A program made the position numbers and the translations under genes. Below, one piece after another: positions 17,994-27,187 of a DNA stretch of 64,000 bases. Under the pieces are notes generated by a model. That model was not told the origin of the DNA and searched no databases. It was given only the letters and a program-made list of their open reading frames with translations. The DNA is from Acidobacteriota bacterium (GTDB taxonomy: Bacteria; Acidobacteriota; Blastocatellia; Pyrinomonadales; Pyrinomonadaceae): NCBI GenBank assembly GCA_003222895.1, contig QHXI01000052.1, forward strand, positions 1 to 64,000, given 5' to 3'. The first letter of the stretch is position 1; every line of letters begins with the position of its first letter.

Positions 17994-19018
17994 CCTTCAA
18001 CCCGCGCAACATCCTCGTCATCGATTTCGGACAGCTCGGCGATGTGGTTATGAGCCTGCCCGCTCTGCGCGCCCTTCGCGAGAAATTTCCTCATGCAAAG
18101 ATGACCGTCGCGGTCGGTAAACCAGGCGGCGAGATCATCCGAATGTCCGGATATGCAGCCGAAACGATCGAGATTGATCGCGTGGCCTTGCGCGACGGAT
18201 TCAAGCCGCTCTCAATTTGGAAAGTACTTCAAATCACCAAAGACATCCGAAGGCGCCAGTTTGATTTCGTGATCGACTTGCACAGTTTTTCCGAAACCAA
18301 TCTGCTCGGGTTTTTTTCCGGTGCCCGTCAACGCTTATTTGCTCGGCGGCCCGGGCGCTCACTCGACTTTCTCGCGAACTTCAAACCCACGCCGCCGATC
18401 GATCGAAACGATCCAAAGCAGCATCTGGTCGATCGTTATCTCGATGTGCTGGCGCCTTTGGGAATCAAGAATGCTCCGCGCATTCCCAAACTTACGACGA
18501 GTCCCGAAGACGATCGCGCCATCGACATGATGTTGCGCCCGGCGAAAGCGGATGCGGGCGCGCCGCTGGTTGGCCTGTTCCCCGGCGCGGGTCATCCCGG
18601 ACGGCGTTGGCCCATCGAGCGTTTTGCGCAATTGGCCGATTCGCTGATTCGCAATGACAGTGTTCGCCCGATCGTTTTCGTGGGCCCGGAAGAGCGTCAT
18701 CTGATTCAGCAGATGCGCCCGCTGTTTCCATCGTCATCCGTCATCCTGGACAAACTTTCGTTGCCCCAATTGGCCGCCGCCCAGGCACGACTGGCCGTGT
18801 TCGTCTCAAACGATACGGGGCCGGCTCATATCGCGGCGGCAGTGGGCACGCCGGTCGTAGTGCTGATTGATGTGCCGACTCCGCATGCCTACATTCCTCT
18901 GGGAACCTCGCGATTGATGTTCAGCGAGAGCGTGATGCAAATCGAAGTTGAAGATGTTTACACGGCGACGCGCGAACTCTTAAGCGCAGATCGAACGGCG
19001 AGCTTGTTTGCAAGTTAG
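17990..19018 (+). CDS. Glycosyltransferase family 9 (heptosyltransferase-like)
   Basis: 342 residues. The N-terminus (ILVIDFGQLGDVVMSLPAL) and the VSNDTGPAH motif (about residue 273) are GT9 signatures; these enzymes add heptose to the LPS inner core. The GTG start overlaps the stop of the upstream S9 peptidase by four bases. It is followed within a few bases by the carboxypeptidase gene, making a three-gene envelope operon. Confidence 0.9.
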   Translation: MTFNPRNILVIDFGQLGDVVMSLPALRALREKFPHAKMTVAVGKPGGEIIRMSGYAAETIEIDRVALRDGFKPLSIWKVLQITKDIRRRQFDFVIDLHSFSETNLLGFFSGARQRLFARRPGRSLDFLANFKPTPPIDRNDPKQHLVDRYLDVLAPLGIKNAPRIPKLTTSPEDDRAIDMMLRPAKADAGAPLVGLFPGAGHPGRRWPIERFAQLADSLIRNDSVRPIVFVGPEERHLIQQMRPLFPSSSVILDKLSLPQLAAAQARLAVFVSNDTGPAHIAAAVGTPVVVLIDVPTPHAYIPLGTSRLMFSESVMQIEVEDVYTATRELLSADRTASLFAS

Positions 19019-19022
19019 CACG

Positions 19023-20627
19023 ATGTCAAAACGAAAAGCCACACTGCTCTTCTTAATCGTCTTAATCGCGGCAAGTATTTCAGTGCGCCTGCTGAACGGC
19101 CAACCCAAGCGCGCCGAAAAGATAAAGGCTTCTCCCGCTCCTGCGAAACAATCGACGCCCGAATCGTCAGTGGTAAAGCCGGCCGCAGACGCTGTGCTGG
19201 CCGCTGAAATCGACCGCATTCTTGGTTCAACCGATACTCAGCAAGCACGGTTCGGCATTTTCGTAACGTCGCTGAGCGACGGACACGCGATTTATTCGCA
19301 TGACAGCGACAAACTATTTGTGCCCGCGTCGAACATGAAGGTTTACACCACGGCGGTGTCGCTCGATTTGCTCGGCGCGGATTATCGCTGGCGTACTTCC
19401 GTCTACGGAGACAAGCCGGACGCGAATGGAGTCATCAAAGGCGAGGTGAGGTTGTACGGCCGCGGCGCGCCGGATTTGATTGCCAAACCGAAAGGCGACG
19501 CGCCATCAATCACGAAATTTGCGGATCAACTTTACCAATCAGGCGTTCGCGAAATCCGCGGCAACGTCATCGGCGACGCAAGTTATTTTCGCGGCGACTT
19601 GTTTGGCCTGGGTTGGCAGTGGAACGATTTGCAATGGTACTTCGGCGCCGAACCCAGCGCGCTCTCTGTCAACGAGAACAGCGTGGAAGTGACCATCGCG
19701 CCGTCTAATAAGAAAGGAAGCGCAGCCGGCGTCGTTGTCACTCCGAACGAAAACTATGTCCACTTGACGAACAATGCGAACACCGCCGATGGCGACGCTC
19801 CGACAACCATCGGCCTGATTCGCGATCTGTCGAGCAACGAAATACGAGTGTGGGGCGATTTCCCTGTTACTGGCCACGCGTTCTCCGCGTTTCTTTCAGT
19901 TCACGATCCTGCATTGTGGGCCGCGACTCTTTTCAAGCAAGCACTGATCTCGCGCGGAATCAAAGTTGGCGGCGATGTTCGCAGTCGCGATTTCCGTATC
20001 GCAGAAAACGAGAAGTTCGATCCGCCAAAATCCTCCGAGCTTGCGTATCAGGACAGCGAACCCCTCGGCGAAATCGTTCACCGGACAAATAAGGAGAGCA
20101 ATAACCTTTTCGCTGAACTGTTGTTGCGCACGGTTGGAAAAGAGCGTGGCTCGATGGCGCCCGATCCCGATCCGAAAAAGAATCAGTCGCGCGGCGACGA
20201 TCAAGCAGGAACCGCAGTCGTAAAAGCTTGGCTACAACAGAAAGGAATTTCGCCCTCGGCGATCGAGCTTCGCGATGGATCCGGTTTGTCCCGTTTGGAT
20301 CTAATCACGCCAGAGGTTACCGCTCGGCTGTTGGTTGCGATCGCCAAGACCGCGGGCGCCACGACGTTTCATGATTCGCTGCCGGTCGCGGGCAGGGACG
20401 GAACGCTCAGTTCGCGTCTGAAAAGATACGAGGGACGCATTTTCGCAAAGACCGGAACGCTGACTTATGTCCACTCTCTCTCGGGTTATGCGACGACGTC
20501 GACCGGTGAAATTTTGGTTTTTTCCATCCTCTGCAACGACGCCACCGCTGATCGGCAAACTCTCGCGGTGATTGATGAAATTGCTGGTGCGATTGCCGAT
20601 TTTGGACGTTCGCCAATGCAAAGATAG
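19023..20627 (+). CDS. dacB: D-alanyl-D-alanine carboxypeptidase/endopeptidase (PBP4, S13 family)
   Basis: 534 residues from the ATG at 19023; a TTG five codons earlier is possible, but the ATG is followed directly by a signal anchor (LLFLIVLIAASISV). The three penicillin-binding motifs are intact: SNMK (about residue 102), SNN in KESNNLFAE, and KTGT near residue 475. The insertion between the first two motifs is typical of class C PBP4. It trims or cleaves peptidoglycan cross-links in the periplasm. Third gene of a probable operon with the S9 peptidase and GT9. Confidence 0.92.
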   Translation: MSKRKATLLFLIVLIAASISVRLLNGQPKRAEKIKASPAPAKQSTPESSVVKPAADAVLAAEIDRILGSTDTQQARFGIFVTSLSDGHAIYSHDSDKLFVPASNMKVYTTAVSLDLLGADYRWRTSVYGDKPDANGVIKGEVRLYGRGAPDLIAKPKGDAPSITKFADQLYQSGVREIRGNVIGDASYFRGDLFGLGWQWNDLQWYFGAEPSALSVNENSVEVTIAPSNKKGSAAGVVVTPNENYVHLTNNANTADGDAPTTIGLIRDLSSNEIRVWGDFPVTGHAFSAFLSVHDPALWAATLFKQALISRGIKVGGDVRSRDFRIAENEKFDPPKSSELAYQDSEPLGEIVHRTNKESNNLFAELLLRTVGKERGSMAPDPDPKKNQSRGDDQAGTAVVKAWLQQKGISPSAIELRDGSGLSRLDLITPEVTARLLVAIAKTAGATTFHDSLPVAGRDGTLSSRLKRYEGRIFAKTGTLTYVHSLSGYATTSTGEILVFSILCNDATADRQTLAVIDEIAGAIADFGRSPMQR

Positions 20628-20826
20628 CTGAAACCTTCAGTATTTTTTGAGTTTTTATCTAGGTTGGCTCTGGACAAACATCAGTCAACCACCTAAGATG
20701 TTAGTGGCATTCGCCCGTGCGCGTTTGCTCTGCCTCACGTTCAAACGAACGAAGTTGCTGATCGAGCACTCCTGAATTTCGATCGCCGGTCGCACTCGAC
20801 CGCACAGCCACAACGAATGAAAGCCC

Positions 20827-21696
20827 ATGCCACTGTCTGGTGAATTGTCGGATCTGTCGCTTGCCGAGTTGATAGAATTTTTCTGCAACCAGCGAAAGAC
20901 TGGCTGCATTGAGATCAACTGCGAGAAAGGCGAAGGAAACTTTTATTTGGATTCAGGATCGCTCGTGCATGCGTCGATTGGATCTATTAGCGGCATCGAA
21001 GCCGTGTATTACGCGCTAACCCTCTCGAAGGCGTCGTTCACATTTGAACCCGCAGTTGACTCCCCGGAACGAACAATTGATCAACCCTGGGCGTCGGTCG
21101 TGCTCGAAGGATTGCGGCTGCTGGACGAAGGCATCACTCCCAAGAATCCCTTTCCGAACGGAAATGCGAAGAGCGCGCAAGCAGCTTGCCCAATCGAGAC
21201 TCGCTCCCAAAAAGCAAATCCTTCGGATTCGGTCTCCCTCTTCGATGAAGAACCGATGAAGCCTCCGTCAACTCATGTCAGCCGCAACGCGCCCTTCGGA
21301 ACACTGCTCTCTGAAAACGAATCACCGTTCTCTTATGGACCACGAAAGCTTGCCTGGATTTTCGCCGCAGTGATCCTGATGGTCGCGGTTATCGCAGTTC
21401 CGTGGGGCTGGTACGCGCGCAGCAAGGCTGCGAAGATCGCCGTTGACACAAAAGCAGCGATTGAAACTCCGGCGCCAACCGACGAACCAACTCAGTTACC
21501 GCAGGCGAGTGAATCGTCAGCAAGTCCGTCGCCGACTCCGGGAGCAAAGGAAGTTTCAGTTCAGGTTATTTACGATGAAAGCGGGCGCGTCACAGACGCG
21601 TTTGGTGGTAATGCCGAAGCTTTGAAAATCGCACGTCAGAAACGATTTCCCGCCGGCAAAGCGGGATCGGCGACGATCACCGTTCCCTCAAATTAA
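20827..21696 (+). CDS. DUF4388 domain protein with transmembrane helix
   Basis: 289 residues. Residues 1-100 match the DUF4388/PATAN-type domain (GELSDLSLAELIEFFCNQRKTG, then GSLVHASIG), found in many acidobacterial and myxobacterial signalling proteins. A linker is followed by a single membrane helix (about 176-195, LAWIFAAVILMVAVIAVPWG), a Pro/Ser-rich stretch and a short C-terminal domain (VSVQVIYDESGRVTDAFGG). Role unknown; it may link cytosolic regulation to the envelope. Confidence 0.75.
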   Translation: MPLSGELSDLSLAELIEFFCNQRKTGCIEINCEKGEGNFYLDSGSLVHASIGSISGIEAVYYALTLSKASFTFEPAVDSPERTIDQPWASVVLEGLRLLDEGITPKNPFPNGNAKSAQAACPIETRSQKANPSDSVSLFDEEPMKPPSTHVSRNAPFGTLLSENESPFSYGPRKLAWIFAAVILMVAVIAVPWGWYARSKAAKIAVDTKAAIETPAPTDEPTQLPQASESSASPSPTPGAKEVSVQVIYDESGRVTDAFGGNAEALKIARQKRFPAGKAGSATITVPSN

Positions 21697-21714
21697 GAGT
21701 CACACGGATCGAGT

Positions 21715-22929
21715 TCACACCAGCGCGAGCAACTCTTGTTCAGTTAGGACGGCAGTTGATTGCTTCGCGCGTTCGTAGATTCGATTTACGCGATCTTCGC
21801 TGGCTTCAACGCCGCGGTTTTCGAGCCAGAAGATCACGTTTGACTTGCCGCTCATCGGCCCGATTTCGATCACTTGCTTCAGACCAAATAGTCCGGCGGG
21901 AACGCCTGAGTAAATCAAATCGGCGAGTTCCGTGTCACCTTTACGATAGCTTTTGATCACAGCCGCGGCGTGAACTCCGGTCGCAGTGCGGAATGCGTCT
22001 TTGCCAAACACCGGATAATTCAAAGGAACATTCCAGCCACAAGCATCCGCCGCCTTGTCACAGTACTCGCGCAACCGCGTCAGATCGTTTTCGATCCATC
22101 CCAAGAGTTTCAAATTCACGAGCAGTTGATCCATTGGGGCATTGCCAACGCGCTCACCCATGCCGAGCGCTGAGCCGTGAATCTGATCCGCGCCGCCTTG
22201 GATTGCGGCGATCGAATTGATCACGCCGAGACCGCGATCCTGGTGACCGTGCCAGTCGAGCCGCACTGTCTCGCCCTGTTCATCGATTATTCCGCGGACA
22301 AATTTCACCACTTCGCGCGCACCGTCCGGCGTCGCATGTCCGACCGTGTCGCAAACGCAAACCGCGCGCGCGCCGCAGCGAATCGCTGTCGTGTAAAGAG
22401 CGCGCAGCGTTTCGGGATTCGCACGCGTCGTATCTTCAGTGACGAACATCACCGGCAAGCCTTCACTGACGGCCAGCGTCACGGCTTCTTCGGTTAATTT
22501 CAGAAGCTTCTCGAGTGTCCATTCTTCAGCGTAGAAACGAATCGGTGAAGAGCCGATGAAGGTACAGGCTTCGATCGCAATTCCGGCGCGCTGCGAAATT
22601 TCCGCGATGGGAATGATGTCGTTTCGATGCGTGCGGGCCGCGCAATTCGGCCTAATCTTCATTTTCTTTTCGGCAATTTCGCGCGCCATCAACTCGACGC
22701 CGGCCGCGTGCGTTCCTCCTGCGCCAGGCAAGCCAATGTCAGCAGTATCGATCCCGAGTTCGTTCATCAGGTGCAGGAGTTCAATCTTTTTTTCCACGGG
22801 AGGCTCGCACACGGACGGCGATTGCAGACCATCGCGCAAAGTCTCGTCGTCAAATCCGACGTGGCGATCGGGTTTGCGCAGTTCAGGTGCGACAGTATTC
22901 CAGTCGTAAATGAGATCAGCAACTGACAC
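21715..22929 (-). CDS. 2-isopropylmalate/citramalate synthase-like enzyme (HMGL-like)
   Basis: 404 residues, a DRE-TIM metallolyase. The first strand carries FDDETLRDG (metal-binding Asp and catalytic Arg), with later HGHQDRGLG (metal-binding His pair) and GSALGMGERVGNAP. It condenses acetyl-CoA with a 2-oxo acid, feeding leucine or isoleucine synthesis; no C-terminal regulatory domain follows, as the length is about 400 residues. So isopropylmalate, citramalate and homocitrate synthase are all possible. The GTG start is preceded by GAGGTG. No other branched-chain gene is adjacent. Confidence 0.8.
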   Translation of the reverse strand: MSVADLIYDWNTVAPELRKPDRHVGFDDETLRDGLQSPSVCEPPVEKKIELLHLMNELGIDTADIGLPGAGGTHAAGVELMAREIAEKKMKIRPNCAARTHRNDIIPIAEISQRAGIAIEACTFIGSSPIRFYAEEWTLEKLLKLTEEAVTLAVSEGLPVMFVTEDTTRANPETLRALYTTAIRCGARAVCVCDTVGHATPDGAREVVKFVRGIIDEQGETVRLDWHGHQDRGLGVINSIAAIQGGADQIHGSALGMGERVGNAPMDQLLVNLKLLGWIENDLTRLREYCDKAADACGWNVPLNYPVFGKDAFRTATGVHAAAVIKSYRKGDTELADLIYSGVPAGLFGLKQVIEIGPMSGKSNVIFWLENRGVEASEDRVNRIYERAKQSTAVLTEQELLALV

Positions 22930-22968
22930 TTTGCACCTCGTGATAATTGATCAGACTGGGAATCGTTT

Positions 22969-23061
22969 CAGAAGCCCGGCCATTAGGGAGGGCTTCTTTT
23001 GAAAACCCTTGCTAACGCGCGGGCTTCTGACACTCCAAGCTCGAAGCTTGTACTCTCAACT
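22969..23061. repeat. Compound palindromic intergenic repeat
   Basis: Two inverted copies of a family B-like unit: CAGAAGCCCGGCCATTAGGG (22969) and, on the other strand, TCAGAAGCCCGCGCGTTAGC. They are followed by CCAAGCTCGAAGCTTGTAC, itself a partial palindrome ending like family A. It fills the gap between divergent genes. Confidence 0.75.
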
Positions 23062-23090
23062 AATTTCGATTACAACAACGCCCGTCATCG

Positions 23091-23693
23091 ATGTCAACTC
23101 AAGCAAACGCCAAGTGCCCGCGGATCGAGCGGATCGCCCTGGGCTCTGATCGGGCTGCAAAGATCATGGCGGTACGCGCGGCGATCGCACGCGTTGCCGG
23201 GATCGATTCGACGTGGCGGGACGCAAACGTGGTCGCGCGATCGGTTAAGACTGAGGCGCCCGCAATGCCGCTAAACGATTGGGAGTTGATGAGTGGAGCA
23301 CGCCAACGCGCATTAGCAGTTCGCCAGATTTTGCTCGATCAGAAATTGGACGCGGATTTGTACGTCGGGCTGGAAGGCGGATTTCACTCGATCTCAGTCG
23401 AGGGCGAATGGCACACGTTCTTGCGCGGCTGGGCTTTTGTTACCAACGGTGAGCGCGAGACCTTTGGCATGTCGCCTTCGATCGAAGTGCCGGATGCAAT
23501 CGTCAAAGATGTGATCCAAGGCAAACGCGAACTTGGAATCGTGATCGATGACTTTGCCGGCATTCGCGACGTGCGCAGCAAGCAGGGCGCCTGGGGAGTT
23601 CTTTCCCGCGATCTGCTGACCCGCGCGATGAGCTTCGAAGCGGCCCTAATTGCCGCGTTCGCTCCTTTTTATAACCCAGCGCTCTACTGTTAG
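23091..23693 (+). CDS. Inosine/xanthosine triphosphatase (DUF84, YjjX-like)
   Basis: 200 residues. The DUF84 hallmarks are present: APAMPLNDWELMSGARQRA and YVGLEGG. Such enzymes remove the damaged nucleotides ITP and XTP from the pool, a house-cleaning function. The N-terminal motif (IALGSDRAAKIMAVRAAI) is normal. Twelve bases separate it from nadE, so the two are likely co-transcribed. Confidence 0.85.
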   Translation: MSTQANAKCPRIERIALGSDRAAKIMAVRAAIARVAGIDSTWRDANVVARSVKTEAPAMPLNDWELMSGARQRALAVRQILLDQKLDADLYVGLEGGFHSISVEGEWHTFLRGWAFVTNGERETFGMSPSIEVPDAIVKDVIQGKRELGIVIDDFAGIRDVRSKQGAWGVLSRDLLTRAMSFEAALIAAFAPFYNPALYC

Positions 23694-23704
23694 AATCCAC
23701 CTGG

Positions 23705-25399
23705 ATGCGCGTAACCATCGGGCAGATAAACACCACCAACGGCGATTACGAAGGCAACGTTCAGCGAATCCTCAACGCAATCGATCGAGCAAAGAGAGAT
23801 GCCTCCGATCTGATCGTTTTTCCCGAAGTTACCATCCAGGGTTACACATCGTTTGATTGGTTTCTCGATCCGGACGTAGTTCGATCGGCTCTCGATCCGC
23901 TAAACAACATTATCGAGGCAACTGAAGGTTTGACGGCGATTGTCGGAACCGTGCGACCGAACGATCAGCCGACCGGCAAGAAGCTTTACAACTCAGCGGC
24001 GGTGATTCGCGACCGACACCTACTCGGTTTTGCCGACAAGACTCTGCTGCCGGAATACGACGTGTTTGACGATCCGCGGTACTTCGAGCCTGCACGGCAG
24101 CGGCGACTGTTCGACCTGGATAAAAAGAATCTGGGGGTCGCGGTTTGCGAAGATTTCTGGAATGACAAGACATTCTGGAAGCAACGGTTGTATCCAAACG
24201 ATCCCGCGCAGGAATTGATCGAGATGGGCGCGCAATTGCTTATCTCGATCAACGCGTCGCCATTCAACAAAGGCAAAATGGGAATGCGTTGCGAAATGGT
24301 TTCACATCGCGCGCGCATGGCAAACCTGCCGATCATTTTTGTGAATCTCGTCGGCGGAAACGACGGCATAATTTTCGACGGCGCCAGCATCATCTCTGAC
24401 GCGACCGGAAAAATCATCATGCAAGCGCCGCCGTTCGAAGAATTCATTGAGACTGTCGATCTGGATTGCGGCATCCCTGACTCGCGGTGTCTACCGGGCG
24501 ATGATATCGAAACGGTGCGCGAGGCCCTCGTCCTCGGCATTCGCGACTATGCGCGCAAGAACAATTTCGCCAAAGCGCTGCTGGGATTGTCAGGTGGCAT
24601 CGATTCTGCGGTCGTTGCGGCGCTGGCGGCTGAAGCAATGGGCAAAGAAAACGTGCTGGCGGTGACGATGCCTTCGCCATACTCTTCGCAGGGCAGCATC
24701 GACGATTCGATTGATCTGAGCCGGCGGTTTGGTATTGAAAGTCGCGTCAACCCGATTAGCGATGCGTTCAACGCCTTGCGAAACCAACTTGATCTGCCGG
24801 AGCCTCACGTTGAAAACAAAAGCACGACGGAACGTGCGGTTGAGAATCTGCAATCGCGGCTGCGCGGAAACATTCTGATGACGATCTCGAACGCCGAGAA
24901 CCGTTTGCTGCTTTCCACCGGAAACAAATCCGAACTGGCATTGGGTTACTGCACGCTTTATGGAGATACGAACGGCGGGCTGGCGGTAATTGGCGATGTT
25001 TTGAAAACGGAAGTTTACGGACTTGCCCGGCTTTACAATCGCGAGCGTGAACTGATTCCTGAAACGATCATCAACAAACCGCCGTCAGCGGAACTGGCCC
25101 CGGGTCAATTGGATGAACAGTCGCTGCCGCCGTACGAGAAACTCGATCCAATTTTGCAGCTTTATTTCGAGCGGAAGCAGTCGCCAGAAGAGATCATCGC
25201 TGCTGGACACGATCGCGATTTGGTTTATGACATTCTCAATCGTGTTGAGTCGCCGGCAAATGAATTTAAGCGCCGACAGTTGCCGCCCACGCTGATTATT
25301 TCGCGTAACGCGATCGGGATCGGTCGCCGCCGGCCGATCGCGCATCGCTATCGTCGTGTGCCACAGCGAGCGAACGTCGGACGCGGCGCCTCGGATTAA
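23705..25399 (+). CDS. nadE: Glutamine-dependent NAD+ synthetase
   Basis: 564 residues. The N-terminal nitrilase-type glutaminase domain has its triad (Glu in VFPEVTIQGY, Lys in FADKTLLPEY, Cys in VAVCEDFW). The C-terminal synthetase has the ATP pyrophosphatase loop LSGGIDSAV (about residue 295) and the ending typical of the family. It makes NAD from NaAD, ammonia coming from glutamine. The C-terminal stretch (about 515-564) is Arg-rich but still fits the family's basic tail. Confidence 0.93.
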   Translation: MRVTIGQINTTNGDYEGNVQRILNAIDRAKRDASDLIVFPEVTIQGYTSFDWFLDPDVVRSALDPLNNIIEATEGLTAIVGTVRPNDQPTGKKLYNSAAVIRDRHLLGFADKTLLPEYDVFDDPRYFEPARQRRLFDLDKKNLGVAVCEDFWNDKTFWKQRLYPNDPAQELIEMGAQLLISINASPFNKGKMGMRCEMVSHRARMANLPIIFVNLVGGNDGIIFDGASIISDATGKIIMQAPPFEEFIETVDLDCGIPDSRCLPGDDIETVREALVLGIRDYARKNNFAKALLGLSGGIDSAVVAALAAEAMGKENVLAVTMPSPYSSQGSIDDSIDLSRRFGIESRVNPISDAFNALRNQLDLPEPHVENKSTTERAVENLQSRLRGNILMTISNAENRLLLSTGNKSELALGYCTLYGDTNGGLAVIGDVLKTEVYGLARLYNRERELIPETIINKPPSAELAPGQLDEQSLPPYEKLDPILQLYFERKQSPEEIIAAGHDRDLVYDILNRVESPANEFKRRQLPPTLIISRNAIGIGRRRPIAHRYRRVPQRANVGRGASD

Positions 25400-25504
25400 T
25401 CTGAAACTCAACCGACAGTTGTTTCGTCGCTTGCTCCCGTGCTTGCTCGTAAAGCAGAATGTTCGCGGCTTTCATGCCCCATCCTGAATTTCCGAAGGTA
25501 CAAC

Positions 25505-26503
25505 ATGCGAAGAGGATCGATTATTTTTTGTGCGGCGCTGATTGCATTAGTCGCCAGCGCGTCTGCTGCTCAACCACTGAATCAGCCAAAGGTCTCGGCT
25601 GATGAACAAAAAGCGGCGCAGGCGATTGCCGCCGCGACCGATTCAACTGCCAAGCTCAAAGCTGCGACAGACTTCGTCAAGAAATATCCGAAGAGCGCTT
25701 TGCGGCCGCAAGTCGCGCGCCGCTTGGCCAACCACATTTCGTCGGTCAAAGACACCGCGCAAAAAGTGACGCTGGCGCACTCCTATCAAGAAATTTTCAA
25801 AGAACCTTCCGAGCAGGAATTGATTGTGCCCATAGCCATCGAGGCGCTCACGGCCGCAAAGCGTGCCGACGACGCGTTCTCGCTCGGGACGGCGCACCTG
25901 GCGAAAAATCCCGATTCACTGGCGGTGCTGGTCCAATTGGTAGCCACCGGCACGGATGAGGCGAAGAACAAGAACGGAAAGTTCGTGGCGCAAAGCATTC
26001 AATTCGATACGCACGCGATCGAAATGATTCAAGGCAACAAAAAGCCGGCCGATGTCGATGATGCCGGTTGGACTTCTTACCAGACAGTCGTGTTGCCAAG
26101 TTTGTATCAATCGATGGGCCTGCTCAATTTGGTGAGTGGCGATCGCGCCAAAGCCCGAGCGAGTTACACGAAGGCTTCGGAACTCGCGCCTTCGGATCCT
26201 TACAACTTCGTCATGCTCGCGGGCATTGTGAATGACGAATATCAAAATGAAGTGAAGCGCTATCAGGGCATGCCCAGCGGATCTTCGCGGGATGAAGAAT
26301 TGAAGAAGGCTCGGGCACTGCTCGATGCAGTGATTGACGCTTACGCTCACGCGATTGCGCTTTCAGAAGGGAATGCTGCGCTTCAGACGGTGCGGCAACA
26401 ATACATTCAGGACTTCGAGGCTTACTATAAATATCGTCACAACAATTCAACGGCCGGCATGCAGGAACTGATTGATAAGTACAAAGCTCCGGCGAAACCA
26501 TAA
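25505..26503 (+). CDS. Secreted TPR-like protein of unknown function
   Basis: 332 residues from the ATG at 25505, chosen because a signal peptide follows at once (SIIFCAALIALVASASA-A) and GAAGGT precedes it. The rest is helical with TPR-like units (DRAKARASYTKASELAPSDPYNF). No catalytic motif is visible. It is likely a periplasmic scaffold; function is not known. Confidence 0.65.
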   Translation: MRRGSIIFCAALIALVASASAAQPLNQPKVSADEQKAAQAIAAATDSTAKLKAATDFVKKYPKSALRPQVARRLANHISSVKDTAQKVTLAHSYQEIFKEPSEQELIVPIAIEALTAAKRADDAFSLGTAHLAKNPDSLAVLVQLVATGTDEAKNKNGKFVAQSIQFDTHAIEMIQGNKKPADVDDAGWTSYQTVVLPSLYQSMGLLNLVSGDRAKARASYTKASELAPSDPYNFVMLAGIVNDEYQNEVKRYQGMPSGSSRDEELKKARALLDAVIDAYAHAIALSEGNAALQTVRQQYIQDFEAYYKYRHNNSTAGMQELIDKYKAPAKP

Positions 26504-26533
26504 CCACGCACTCTGAACACATCGTCGCATCCC

Positions 26534-27106
26534 ATGGAAGCTGAATTTACGGACGGATCAATTATGATTCGCACGTATCGCGATTCGGACGCGGACCTGC
26601 TATACGAAGCCGTGCGCGAGTCAATCTCTGAAGTGTCGAAGTGGCTGCCGTGGTGTCACGAGGAATATTCGATCGAAGAAAGCCGCGAATTTGTGTCCGC
26701 CAGAGAACTCGCCAGCCAGGGTGACGAGTGGTACAGCTTTGCGGTTGTCGACACAACCTCGCAGAAGTTTCTGGGCGGCGTTGGTCTGAACTTTATCAAT
26801 CGCGTACATCAGATGGCCAATCTCGGCTACTGGGTGCGCACGAGCGCCAGCGGGCGAGGCGTGGCGACGGCGGCGACGAGATTGGCGGCGCGATTCGGTT
26901 TTGAACAACTCGGTTTGCATCGAATCGAAATAGTTGCGGCCGTCGATAACGTGGGCAGCCAACGCGTCGCCGAAAAAGCAGGCGCGACGCGTGAAGGAAT
27001 TTTGCGCAAGCGGTTGTTAATTAACGGCACGCCTCACGACGCAGTCTTGTTTTCCCTGGTCCGCGAAGATTTGTATCCAGCCCGCCTGCGGGTAGCGGGC
27101 GGTTGA
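26534..27106 (+). CDS. GNAT acetyltransferase (RimJ/RimL-like), repeat-derived C-terminus
   Basis: 190 residues. GNAT features: motif A around NLGYWVRTSASGRGVATAAT and a later NVGSQRVAEKAG, typical of RimJ/RimL N-acetyltransferases. The last nine or so residues (PARLRVAGG) are encoded by the left arm of the palindromic repeat at 27081-27165, so the original C-terminus has probably been extended or replaced. Confidence 0.87.
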   Translation: MEAEFTDGSIMIRTYRDSDADLLYEAVRESISEVSKWLPWCHEEYSIEESREFVSARELASQGDEWYSFAVVDTTSQKFLGGVGLNFINRVHQMANLGYWVRTSASGRGVATAATRLAARFGFEQLGLHRIEIVAAVDNVGSQRVAEKAGATREGILRKRLLINGTPHDAVLFSLVREDLYPARLRVAGG

Positions 27107-27165
27107 CCTTCGACCTAATCGCACTTGCATTCACCGGTAAACCGCCCGCTACCGCAGGCGGTTCT
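27081..27165. repeat. Large palindromic repeat overlapping a gene end
   Basis: Left arm CCCGCCTGCGGGTAGCGGGC (27081-) and right arm AACCGCCCGCTACCGCAGGC (27140-), nearly perfect inverted repeats about 35 bases apart. It encodes the last residues of the upstream acetyltransferase and occupies the space before xerD. Confidence 0.85.
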
Positions 27166-27187
27166 GACCTGTGCTAATCTGAAGTCG

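Noticed and set aside
19008-19022. TTG start for the carboxypeptidase gene
   Set aside because: It lies inside the previous gene's end; the ATG at 19023 leads straight into the signal anchor.
27125-27187. N-terminal extension of the recombinase
   Set aside because: The extra 21 codons consist of palindromic repeat DNA; XerD-type homology begins at the ATG at 27188.
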